From Bacteroidota bacterium (GTDB taxonomy: Bacteria > Bacteroidota > Bacteroidia > UKL13-3), in assembly GCA_010027395.1 (NCBI GenBank), contig RGVD01000047.1, positions 1 to 13,268 on the forward strand: a stretch of 13,268 nucleotides of DNA. Direction: 5' to 3'. Made by a program: the position numbers and the translations under genes. The first letter of the stretch is position 1; each line of letters opens with the position of its first letter. A model generated the notes under the pieces. The model was given only the letters and a program-made list of their open reading frames with translations, searched no databases and was not told where the DNA came from. Shown one piece after another: positions 1 to 7,934 of this stretch.

Positions 1-18
1 CCCAAGCAATTGCTTGGG
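1..18 (-). terminator. Palindromic terminator hairpin of the T9SS cargo gene (cut by window edge)
   Basis: CCCAAGCAATTGCTTGGG is a perfect 18-base palindrome that can fold with a 7-bp stem (CCCAAGC/GCTTGGG) and an AATT loop. It lies 27 bases beyond the stop codon of the minus-strand gene that ends at 46. In that orientation it is the first strong hairpin after the gene. The U tract expected after the stem would lie outside the window, so this is an inference from position and stem strength. Confidence 0.6.
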
Positions 19-45
19 CATTTTAAATTAGCAATACTGCTATTA

Positions 46-2277
46 TTATTTTTGAATCATGATTTTGTGTGTAGAAGTATAATCAGTTGATGATACTTTA
101 ATAAAATACACGCCATTGTTAATGTTTTCAGCATTGAAATAAACCGTATGATCTCCACCAGCAAAAGCACTGCTGTTTATTGTTTCAACTTTTTGACCCA
201 TCAAATTGTAAAGTTCGATAGATACATTATCTGTTGAAGATAATTTGAAATCAATTTGAGTTAAACCAGATGTAGGGTTAGGGAAAACTTTAGAAATATA
301 ATTTGATTTAACTTCTTCTTTTACACCTGTTCCAAATAATAATGGAGTTTCGTTTACATTGATTACTTCACGAGATTTTGCATCTGCATTGTAATAAGAA
401 ACAATACCTATTAAATTAATATCATTGGGTTTATTTCTTGCATCACCAGGAAAGGTATTTTGGAAGTTTGAATAAATACCTGTATTTCCAGCATAATCAG
501 TTTCAGAAACCTTAACGGATGCTGGCAAGGTGTATGTAAAAGTCTGAGAATATGATGCACCTTCAGCAGGTCCATTAGCTATTGTTCCCGTTGCTCCCCA
601 AGCTGAGGGCAATATAGTTTTAACAACATGACGATGCAAGTAACCGTAAAAGTATGCAGGCTCAGTATATAATTCATGTGAAGATCCTCCAGCCCCTGCA
701 TCATCTTGACTATAATAGTTATGTTGGTTCCAAGTAGTGCTAGTCGCAGTTAACATTGGACCTCTCACATTATCTTCACTAACAATAGCAGTAATTCTTA
801 AATCTCCAGGTTTTGCATAATCAACAAAATCAGCGTTGACAGTAAATGAAATTTTGCGTGTTGCAGCATCGTAGGTTTTACCTGTTATTGTAACATTTAC
901 AGGTGAAACAGCATTCATTCTATCAGTAATTTTAGTTGCCCATAAACCTCTATTCATGCCAACAGTAGCTTGATCACTAAATAAAGTTCTATCAACCACA
1001 CCGTATGGATAACCAGTTTGATAAGCAGTGTTGATTGCATCACTTTGAGTATTTGTCATTCCATCTGCATTGTGATGAACAACACCTACTACTTTATTGT
1101 AAGTACCATTTACATTTAAGTTAGCTTCTAAAATATCTCTCATTCTTAAGTGTCCATCAGGGCAGAAACCGCACCAAGCTCCAGAACCTTCTTCTAAGAA
1201 AATACGTTTAGTGGCAGCTATACCTTTATTGACAAAAACTTGGAAAGAAAGTGTATCCGAGTTTCCATCTGTAGTATTAATTTCGGTCAACCAAGCCTTA
1301 ATAGCTTTGTATTTTCCCAAATCAGCAGAAGAAAGTGATAATGAAGTAGTATGGGCTATGATAGATGAACCACCACCATTAGCAGGCACATTCAATCCAT
1401 TTAGACTTGTTGTTACAACAGAGCCACCGTCAACAGTATAGTTAATTTTACAAGATGAAATTGCTACTTTACCCGTATTTTTAACATTTAATTTTATCTT
1501 TTGGGTTTCAGGTGCATTTAAAGAAGCAATTGGAGAAGATGCATTAGATAAAAATGGTGTAACGTTTGGCTGAATGCCGTAGTTGAATGCATAAACATCA
1601 CTCTTTGCTGCATCATAACTTGTAGCACCTCCACAACCCAAACTAGGACTGCCTGCTACCATATAACCTTTTGTGCGAGAACCATCTTGCACACCTATAG
1701 TTCCGGTGAACGTACCAAAACCATAATTTTCAACAATATCAAAATTACCAGCTTCGTAGAATCTGATAGCAAAATAAGTTGCGGTGCTTCCCACAGTTTG
1801 TCCTTTAACACCCGCTAATCTCCATTGCACAACGAATACCCTATTGGGAGCAGTACCATATGTAAATGATCCGATATCAGACTTAAATGTAGTTGATCCC
1901 TGCACAATAGCCTCTAAACTCAAATTATCCCAAAAAGCAAATATAGCATTTTTAGGGGCAGATGCATTTGGAAGTGCTGTATTAGCTGACATATCATTTG
2001 TTTGAGATATATCAAAAGTCAAATAACCACTTGTACTCACTTTGAATTGTGTAACTGGATTGCCGTAAAAATTCCATGTAGAAAATGGAAATTCAATTGG
2101 GTCAGATAAAGTGCCATTGGCTGGAGAACCAACATCACCGCTTACTATTGCAGTAGCAGTTGCATCGTTCATGCTGTAGGGGGCTGCAGTACCTGTTGAC
2201 TTAATAGCCCAATAGTCTTGTGAAAAAGCCAGGTTCATAGTTCCTAACAAACCAAGCGTAAGTAAAATTTTTTTCAT
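46..2277 (-). CDS. T9SS-secreted Omp28-like protein with thioredoxin-like CxxC domain
   Basis: This 743-residue exported protein was probably made as T9SS cargo, released or anchored at the cell surface. A signal peptide covers about residues 1-19 (MKK, hydrophobic core, then AFSQ-DYW). Residues 60-235 resemble the beta-sandwich found in many secreted proteins (FPFSTWNFYG, STSGYLTF, then IGVQDGS). Residues 255-345 look like a CARDB-type Ig domain (LNVKNTGKVAI). Residues 357-650 carry the Omp28-like region: EEGSGAWCGFCPDG holds a CxxC at C369/C372, and a probable cis-Pro, P424, lies in GYPYGVVDR. Residues 664-743 form the type A sorting domain (VFPNPTSG, YNLMGQKV, NGVYFIKV, final KIMIQK). The family context suggests an extracellular role in redox or protein binding, but the substrate is unknown. 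The ATG at 2277 fits the signal peptide and a promoter just upstream. Confidence 0.88.
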   Translation of the reverse strand: MKKILLTLGLLGTMNLAFSQDYWAIKSTGTAAPYSMNDATATAIVSGDVGSPANGTLSDPIEFPFSTWNFYGNPVTQFKVSTSGYLTFDISQTNDMSANTALPNASAPKNAIFAFWDNLSLEAIVQGSTTFKSDIGSFTYGTAPNRVFVVQWRLAGVKGQTVGSTATYFAIRFYEAGNFDIVENYGFGTFTGTIGVQDGSRTKGYMVAGSPSLGCGGATSYDAAKSDVYAFNYGIQPNVTPFLSNASSPIASLNAPETQKIKLNVKNTGKVAISSCKINYTVDGGSVVTTSLNGLNVPANGGGSSIIAHTTSLSLSSADLGKYKAIKAWLTEINTTDGNSDTLSFQVFVNKGIAATKRIFLEEGSGAWCGFCPDGHLRMRDILEANLNVNGTYNKVVGVVHHNADGMTNTQSDAINTAYQTGYPYGVVDRTLFSDQATVGMNRGLWATKITDRMNAVSPVNVTITGKTYDAATRKISFTVNADFVDYAKPGDLRITAIVSEDNVRGPMLTATSTTWNQHNYYSQDDAGAGGSSHELYTEPAYFYGYLHRHVVKTILPSAWGATGTIANGPAEGASYSQTFTYTLPASVKVSETDYAGNTGIYSNFQNTFPGDARNKPNDINLIGIVSYYNADAKSREVINVNETPLLFGTGVKEEVKSNYISKVFPNPTSGLTQIDFKLSSTDNVSIELYNLMGQKVETINSSAFAGGDHTVYFNAENINNGVYFIKVSSTDYTSTHKIMIQK

Positions 2278-2304
2278 AAATTTTTATTAATTTTTTTCGG
2301 TTTT

Positions 2305-2335
2305 CAATGTTATGTAAAGTAAATATTAAATCAAA
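2305..2335 (-). promoter_or_regulatory. Bacteroidota-type promoter of the T9SS cargo gene
   Basis: Read on the minus strand, TTTG (2332-2335) is followed after 19 bases by TAACATTG (2305-2312). This is a one-mismatch match to the TAnnTTTG -7 box, at the spacing typical of the phylum's housekeeping sigma factor. Transcription would start near 2298 and leave a leader of about 20 bases rich in A, without a Shine-Dalgarno sequence. The rest of the 2278-2381 gap is AT-rich and holds a duplicated ATTTAATATT (2362-2371 and 2384-2393), the second copy lying in the end of sppA. Confidence 0.55.
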
Positions 2336-2381
2336 ACTTATTATTTAAATTGTTGTCTACCATTTAATATTTTAATGAAAA

Positions 2382-4151
2382 CTATTTAATATTGATATCA
2401 TACAACATTCTAGCCTGAAAGCCATTGCATTTCATGGCTTTTTCAAGTTGATTAAAATACATATAATTTTCACCCAAGTGTTTTTTGGTAAAATACATTT
2501 CAGTTTCATTGCCCATTTCCTTTAAAAGGTTTTCTAATGGATCTTTTTGATTAGGAAAGTCAACTGTTCTATAATCACTTAGTTTGGCTTTCTCAGAAGC
2601 AATTTTTACTGCTTTATCCAAACCTCCAAATTCATCTACCAAACCAATTTTCTTGGCATCAGCAGCTGCCCACACCCTACCTTGTGCTATATTATCTACC
2701 TGCTCATAGGTCAATTTACGTCCTTCTGCTACCCTATTCACAAAATCATTGTAAATATGATCCACTTCTTTTTGAATAATCGCTTTTTCACCATCGCTTA
2801 ATGCCCTATCTGGCTTACCCAAATCTGCAAATCGCCCAAAATTTACAGTTTCAATTTTCACACCCATTTTATTATTCAATAATTCTTGGGCATTAAACAA
2901 TAAGCCAAAAACACCTATAGAACCTGTAATAGTGTTTGGTTGCGCCACAATAACATCCGCAGGAGCTGCAATGTAATAGCCACCGCTAGCAGCTAAATCA
3001 CCCATACTAACTATAACTGGTTTATCTTTTTTGGCTAAAACCACTTCTCTCCATATTATATCACTTGCCAAGGCACTACCTCCAGGGGAATTAATACGTA
3101 AAACAATGGCTTTATAGCTTTTATCCTTTCTCGCTTTAGATATGGCATCGGCTATTCTTTCGCTACCCATGCTTTGGTCGTCACCCTGGCCCATGCCTAT
3201 TTCACCCACACAATAGATAACAGCAATTTTGTTTTCGCTTGTTGAAATATTGCCTGTGTTTACCGTTTTATATTTAGAACTTGAAACAAACTCCAGATCT
3301 TTATCGGCTGCAATACCGCTCAATTTCCTTAATTTTTCATCCACTTGATCTTGGTATAAAGCCTCGTCAATTAACCCATAGGTTTTAGCATCCATAGCAT
3401 TTTGAACCAAGAAGTTATCAATTACATTCATCAATTTATCTTTTGGAATTTTGCGAGAGATAGAAATATTGCTAACAAAATGACTGAACATAGAACCCAT
3501 ATAAGACTGTATTTGTTGGCGATTTTCATCACTCATGTGATCTGTAATAAATGACTCAGCGGCTGCTTTGTATTTGCCATGTCTGATAAGTTCAGGCCTT
3601 AAACCTGCTTTATCAAACATGTTTTTTAAATACACCACTTGTTGGGTAAAGCCATTCATTTCAATATTTCCAGAAGGGTTTAAAATTATTTTATCACTTA
3701 CTGAAGCAACATAATATGAATGCTCATCAATAAAATCGCCATATGCAACAATGAATTTTTTAGTCTTTTTAAACTCAATTAAAGCATTTCTGATTTCTTC
3801 CAATGTGGCGTAACTATTGGGAGAAAAACCTAAACGCAAATAGATTCCTTTTATGTTAGCATCGGTTTCAGCCTTTTTAATATTTTTAACAATATCATTT
3901 AATCCTATGGCTTTATTACTCTCAAATGAATTGAAGTCGAAACCATCCAATGGATTTTTAGATGTTCGCTCAGGAATAATATTGGTTAATTTTATTTCTA
4001 AAATGCTGTTTGCTGAAATACTGGCAACCTTTTCATTACTAAAACTTGAGGCAATGCCAGCAATAATTCCAATTAAAATAAAAAACAACAGCACCGAACC
4101 GATAATAAAACCAAGCATGCTGGCAAAAAAGAATTTAAAAAACTGTTTCAT
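2382..4151 (-). CDS. sppA: Signal peptide peptidase SppA, long (67K) form
   Basis: This is a membrane-anchored serine protease of family S49 that degrades leftover signal peptides and other membrane-embedded peptides at the cytoplasmic membrane. With the start at 4151 it has 589 residues, the usual length of the duplicated form. A transmembrane helix spans about residues 10-35. The N-terminal S49 repeat (about 90-260) carries the catalytic lysine K195 in GKYKAAAESF, equivalent to K209 of E. coli. The C-terminal repeat (about 308-520) carries the nucleophile S389 in GDLAASGGYY. INSPGG at 353-358 is the substrate-groove signature. An upstream in-frame ATG at 4241 would add 30 residues in front of the membrane anchor. 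I reject it because the MKQFFKFFF start fits the family. The gene stands alone, divergent from the glycosyltransferase gene. Confidence 0.93.
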   Translation of the reverse strand: MKQFFKFFFASMLGFIIGSVLLFFILIGIIAGIASSFSNEKVASISANSILEIKLTNIIPERTSKNPLDGFDFNSFESNKAIGLNDIVKNIKKAETDANIKGIYLRLGFSPNSYATLEEIRNALIEFKKTKKFIVAYGDFIDEHSYYVASVSDKIILNPSGNIEMNGFTQQVVYLKNMFDKAGLRPELIRHGKYKAAAESFITDHMSDENRQQIQSYMGSMFSHFVSNISISRKIPKDKLMNVIDNFLVQNAMDAKTYGLIDEALYQDQVDEKLRKLSGIAADKDLEFVSSSKYKTVNTGNISTSENKIAVIYCVGEIGMGQGDDQSMGSERIADAISKARKDKSYKAIVLRINSPGGSALASDIIWREVVLAKKDKPVIVSMGDLAASGGYYIAAPADVIVAQPNTITGSIGVFGLLFNAQELLNNKMGVKIETVNFGRFADLGKPDRALSDGEKAIIQKEVDHIYNDFVNRVAEGRKLTYEQVDNIAQGRVWAAADAKKIGLVDEFGGLDKAVKIASEKAKLSDYRTVDFPNQKDPLENLLKEMGNETEMYFTKKHLGENYMYFNQLEKAMKCNGFQARMLYDINIK

Positions 4152-4221
4152 GATGTTAAAATATTTTTGGTAAATGTAAAGATTGGCTTGGTAAAACAAT
4201 AGATGTTTACACAAAAGACTT

Positions 4222-4252
4222 GAGGCATAAATAAATGGCAATTTAAAGCCTC
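4222..4252. repeat. Imperfect inverted repeat in the sppA / glycosyltransferase divergent region
   Basis: GAGGC (4222-4226) pairs with GCCTC (4248-4252), and an inner TAAAT (4232-4236) pairs with ATTTA (4241-4245) across a GGCA loop. The element sits about 70 bases upstream of sppA and 26 bases upstream of the -7 box of the glycosyltransferase gene. It could be an operator or a leader hairpin for sppA. It has no U tract in either direction, so it is not an obvious terminator. Confidence 0.3.
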
Positions 4253-4277
4253 GTTAAATAAGTAAAAATAAAAATCT

Positions 4278-4285
4278 TATGTTTG
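4278..4285 (+). promoter_or_regulatory. -7 box of the family 2 glycosyltransferase gene
   Basis: TATGTTTG is an exact match to TAnnTTTG, 30 bases before the ATG at 4316, predicting a leader of about 25 bases. No clear TTG-type -33 element is seen at the expected distance, so the call rests on the -7 box and its position. Confidence 0.45.
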
Positions 4286-4315
4286 TAGGCTAAAACACAT
4301 CTACACATACAAACA

Positions 4316-5059
4316 ATGCTGAACGGAAAGAAAATTATAGTGGTGTTACCTGCCTACAACGCAGAGTTAACTTTAGAAAAAACGTATAACGAAATTCCTT
4401 TTGATATAGTGGATGATGTGATATTGGTAGATGATGCCAGTAAAGATGCTACAAGTGAACTGGGCAGAAAATTAGGTATTAAGCATGTTATCAAACATGA
4501 GAAAAACAAAGGATATGGTGGAAATCAAAAGACTTGTTACAATACTGCCTTGGGCCTGGGCGCAGATATTGTGATCATGCTTCACCCAGATTATCAATAC
4601 ACACCAAAGCTTATCCATGCTATGAGTAGTATTATTGCCTTTGAGGTGTATCCCGCAGTTTTTGGTTCTCGCATCTTAGGAATGGGTGCATTAAAAGGAG
4701 GAATGCCCTTGTATAAATTCATTTTCAACCGCTTGCTTACCTTGTTTCAAAATATTATGATGGGTCAAAAACTATCAGAATACCACACAGGGTACCGTGC
4801 TTTTAGTGCCAATGTTTTGAAAAGTGTTAATTACAATATATGCAGTGATGACTTTGTGTTTGACAATGAAATTTGTGCCCAAATATTTATGAAAGGTCAC
4901 GAAATAGCTGAAGTAACTTGTCCAACCAAATACTTTCCGGAAGCCTCAAGCATTAATTTTAAACGTAGTTCAATATACGGCTTGGGCGTTTTGAGAACAT
5001 CTATTATCTACAGGATGCAAAAAATGGGACTGGGAAGCTTTCATATTTTTACCAAATAA
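4316..5059 (+). CDS. Soluble family 2 glycosyltransferase (dolichol-phosphate-mannose synthase-like)
   Basis: This 247-residue GT-A fold enzyme transfers a sugar from a nucleotide donor to an unidentified acceptor. The family suggests a lipid-phosphate or envelope glycan acceptor, but nothing in the sequence decides it. Visible motifs are the N-terminal strand and nucleotide site VVLPAYNAE (9-17), the acidic pair VDDAS (38-42), NKGYGGNQ (64-71), HPDYQY (90-95) where the metal-binding DxD would lie, and EYHTGYRAFS (155-164). There is no signal peptide, and no C-terminal membrane helices of the kind found in ArnC- or GtrB-type relatives, so it is probably cytosolic or peripheral. The gene is a single unit on the plus strand between sppA and the GH20 gene, and no acceptor or donor synthesis genes are adjacent. 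Confidence 0.85.
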   Translation: MLNGKKIIVVLPAYNAELTLEKTYNEIPFDIVDDVILVDDASKDATSELGRKLGIKHVIKHEKNKGYGGNQKTCYNTALGLGADIVIMLHPDYQYTPKLIHAMSSIIAFEVYPAVFGSRILGMGALKGGMPLYKFIFNRLLTLFQNIMMGQKLSEYHTGYRAFSANVLKSVNYNICSDDFVFDNEICAQIFMKGHEIAEVTCPTKYFPEASSINFKRSSIYGLGVLRTSIIYRMQKMGLGSFHIFTK

Positions 5060-5079
5060 TAATGAACTTCTTTCATAAA

Positions 5080-5145
5080 GGACCTCACTGCTAATCACGG
5101 TTCCGATGTTTCGGAAAGCTACTAATAAGCAAGATGGTTATGTCC
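5080..5145. repeat. Nested inverted repeats in a convergent intergenic gap
   Basis: The 118-base gap between two converging genes holds three nested pairings. The outer pair is GGAC (5080-5083) with GTCC (5142-5145). The middle pair is TGCTAAT (5089-5095) with ATAAGCA (5125-5131), with one mismatch. The inner hairpin is perfect: TTCCGA (5101-5106), loop TGTT, TCGGAA (5111-5116). There is no U tract after the inner hairpin, so it is a poor terminator. It may be a structured transcript end, a small RNA, or a copy of a dispersed repeat. Confidence 0.35.
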
Positions 5146-5177
5146 AAAGCGTGAAATTTCTTTTCATTTACCTATGT

Positions 5178-7862
5178 TTACTTAATAATTATTTCATCGG
5201 CAAAAAGCATGGCGTCATAGTTTGAACCTGCAGGGTGCCAGGAAGGTAATTTTCCTGATGATACTGCTATCACCTTCATGTATCGTGCTTTAATATCTTT
5301 AAAAACAGTTTGATAGATTTGCTTGATATCGCCCTTTGCTTCAGGACTTATTTTACTATCAATTGAGCTAAGCAAGGTATATTCCTCTTTCAAATTATCT
5401 TTAACATATATCTCCACTCTTTTAGGAAAAACCACCCACGACAATGTGTTTTGATAAAATCCAATTGAGAAACTATCAATCATTTCTCTTTTGATAAAGT
5501 CGATTTCCAATTCAATGTTCTGCCCTGAATACCCTTGCCATCTGCCACTTCTCAAATGATGCTCCTCTCCTATTCTGCCATCAAGCAATCCCAATTCGCC
5601 CCCTCCGTCATAACTTGGATGATACTTACTGTATCTTGAATGTAATTTAAATAACTTACCTATGGCTTTATGATACACAAAATTATCGCATGCTATTTGG
5701 TGTATAGTATCATTGATTTCTAGCCCAGCAGAAATTTTAATATCCTTTTTGAAATATAAGGGCCCTGTATATGTTTTGGAATGATGTGTTAAAGCATTAT
5801 CTCCTAATTCATACTTTATCGGTTTATCACCAAATAGGGTCTTGATTTGTATTTCTCTCCCTTTTTTGGTCAAGCCATCTGATGCTTTTATAATGCAATA
5901 GTTATGAATTTCATCAAGGCTTTTAGCCAAATCATCAAATTTCTTTTCGTTCCTATCCAACCACCAGTTTCTGCTTTCCAATTTCCATAAACGAACATAC
6001 TCCTGTTTCAATTCATTTACTTCATTTTTCAATTGACTTATAATCTGTTTAAGTTCATTCTCATTGATACTTGAATCAGCTTTTAGAAATCGATATAACT
6101 CAATTTGTAGAACATTTTTCTTTAAAAGGAATACAGCTTGCCTCATTGCAAAAGCAAGATATTCGTGGCTTAGGGCATTATCTTTCAATAATGGTTTAAT
6201 TATTTTTAGTTCGTTTTGCAATGAATCTATCTTGAATAAAAGCAATTGGTTTAACTCCATTTTACCTTCTTGCACATTCTCAAAATGAATGGGAAATACA
6301 GGCTGAAAAAAAGTAGTATTCTTCAATGCTTCACGTATGCCAGCGCTGTGCAAAAGCGAAAATCGATGCATCAAATCTGTAAGATGATAGTTATCCAAAC
6401 CAAAGTAAATAGTATTAAAGGCATTATTAAATTCTTTATACCTATCCATTCTTTCTTGCCTTGAAGAGGCATCAGCTATTAGAATCTTTGGCGCATTCCA
6501 ACTGAGTGCAGCTCCCCAAGCCAAAGCTTGGTAATTGTTTTCAAAAAAATTAAGGCCATCATCATCCCAACTTGTATTTAAAACACCATTGGCTTTATAC
6601 TTTTTGGCATCTCTAATAAAATTAAAAATATTGACTTCTGCTTCAGCTAAGTTGGGATAGATATTGCTCCAGCAATTAACACCAGGTGCAACCCAAAAAT
6701 TCAAACCCACTTTGGATATAGGCGTTATAATATGATCAAAACTGTCAGCTCCATGATAGGCCCAGGCCATAACCGTAATGTCTTTAGGAAGCTTTGGTAT
6801 GATATCAGGATGATTGGTGGCAATATCACCCCACATGAGAATTTGTTTATGATAGGGTTTCAAGAGCGAATCAACTTTTGCAATGTGACCTGCATACACA
6901 TTTGCCAAACCTATGCTATCAACAAGAGCTTTTGATTTTTCTTCGCCCAAACCGAAAGTCTCATCACAATTAATATTGAAATACTTATCCGTGTAACATG
7001 AAGCTATTTCAGCATACACATCTGATAAGAAATCATAAGATTCTTTTAAAACAGGGGAAAGTATGTGACCATTTTCAACCAGGTGTTTGTATGAAGGCAG
7101 GTTTAGTGTTTTCTCCATGTGACCAAAGGATTGGTAATTGCCGATTACTTTCACATGATACCTATTTGCAAAGGCTATTAATTCCTTTATTTCTTCTTTT
7201 GTTATCCCATCATTTGGCGAAATATCAGGATACTTATTTAGCTTAAAAACATGCTCAGTATAAAGAGTAAAATAGTTCAATTTAAACGAAGCCATTTTTC
7301 GAATCTCTTCTTTTAAATATTCTACACTCGGTATAGGGCCTCTGCTGATATCATCCTGCCAAGCCCTCACAGCAAAATCAGGGGCATCATAAATATCCAA
7401 ACAAGGAATGGTTTTATTTTTAGCATTACTTGAAATTAATTGTTTCAAAGTTTGCACCGCATAAAATAAACCTTCGTCTGATATGGCATAGGCTTTAATA
7501 TAATTTGATTTTACGTCAATTTTGTAGGACTCTGGGTTAAACGTAAATTCTGCATGATGAGACTTACTAAAATGAGTAGCATACTCCTTTGCTGTCTTGC
7601 ACTTAATTAATTCAATAAAGCCTGATTTTGATTTTAATGATTCCTTTATATCAATCCCAAATTGCGTTTTAATGCTTAACTTCACATCATTTAACAGGAA
7701 GCTATCAGATGTATGACTAATTATTGCTGTTTCACTAGAAAATAAAAAAGCTCCCTCATTGACTACTATTTCCTGAGGCATTGGAATAAGCTTTAATGAA
7801 GTTTGTGCAATCCCAGATAATCTTACAAATAAAACTAATAATATAGCAAACAATGTCCTCAT
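5178..7862 (-). CDS. Exported family 20 glycoside hydrolase (beta-N-acetylhexosaminidase-like)
   Basis: This 894-residue exo-hydrolase is predicted to remove terminal beta-linked N-acetylhexosamines from glycans in the periplasm or at the cell surface. A signal peptide occupies about residues 1-20. Residues 22-160 form the GH20b-type non-catalytic domain (LIPMPQEI, then AYAISDEGLFYAVQTLKQLI). The catalytic barrel runs from about 165 to 460. GH20 enzymes use an Asp-Glu pair, here D300-E301 in NINCDE, and W432 lies in the loop NTSWDDDG. Residues 535-660 are strongly helical. Residues 700-894 look beta-rich, with a probable discoidin-like carbohydrate-binding module at about 755-890 (LLDGRIGE, LEIDF, VEIYVKD, YMKVIAVS). 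GlcNAc versus GalNAc specificity is not visible. No SusC/SusD pair is adjacent. It lies 72 bases downstream of map on the same strand and lacks a clear promoter of its own. Confidence 0.88.
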   Translation of the reverse strand: MRTLFAILLVLFVRLSGIAQTSLKLIPMPQEIVVNEGAFLFSSETAIISHTSDSFLLNDVKLSIKTQFGIDIKESLKSKSGFIELIKCKTAKEYATHFSKSHHAEFTFNPESYKIDVKSNYIKAYAISDEGLFYAVQTLKQLISSNAKNKTIPCLDIYDAPDFAVRAWQDDISRGPIPSVEYLKEEIRKMASFKLNYFTLYTEHVFKLNKYPDISPNDGITKEEIKELIAFANRYHVKVIGNYQSFGHMEKTLNLPSYKHLVENGHILSPVLKESYDFLSDVYAEIASCYTDKYFNINCDETFGLGEEKSKALVDSIGLANVYAGHIAKVDSLLKPYHKQILMWGDIATNHPDIIPKLPKDITVMAWAYHGADSFDHIITPISKVGLNFWVAPGVNCWSNIYPNLAEAEVNIFNFIRDAKKYKANGVLNTSWDDDGLNFFENNYQALAWGAALSWNAPKILIADASSRQERMDRYKEFNNAFNTIYFGLDNYHLTDLMHRFSLLHSAGIREALKNTTFFQPVFPIHFENVQEGKMELNQLLLFKIDSLQNELKIIKPLLKDNALSHEYLAFAMRQAVFLLKKNVLQIELYRFLKADSSINENELKQIISQLKNEVNELKQEYVRLWKLESRNWWLDRNEKKFDDLAKSLDEIHNYCIIKASDGLTKKGREIQIKTLFGDKPIKYELGDNALTHHSKTYTGPLYFKKDIKISAGLEINDTIHQIACDNFVYHKAIGKLFKLHSRYSKYHPSYDGGGELGLLDGRIGEEHHLRSGRWQGYSGQNIELEIDFIKREMIDSFSIGFYQNTLSWVVFPKRVEIYVKDNLKEEYTLLSSIDSKISPEAKGDIKQIYQTVFKDIKARYMKVIAVSSGKLPSWHPAGSNYDAMLFADEIIIK

Positions 7863-7934
7863 AAATAGACTACTTTGTATGGTTACAAATCATTATCATG
7901 AATCAATGATAGTAAATCTAATGTCAATCGTTAA

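Noticed and set aside
2362..2393. Duplicated ATTTAATATT near the sppA stop as a regulatory repeat
   Set aside because: The region is nearly all A/T, so a ten-base repeat of this kind is expected by chance, and one copy is coding.
4152..4241. Longer N-terminus for SppA starting at 4241
   Set aside because: It would place 30 extra residues before the membrane anchor that normally opens the protein, and it runs through the region where promoter elements are expected.
7863..7934. Possible hairpin ATCATT/AATGAT between map and the GH20 gene as a terminator
   Set aside because: The stem is six A/T-rich pairs with a ten-base loop and no clear U tract. It is too weak to call, and no convincing promoter for the GH20 gene was found in the same gap either.
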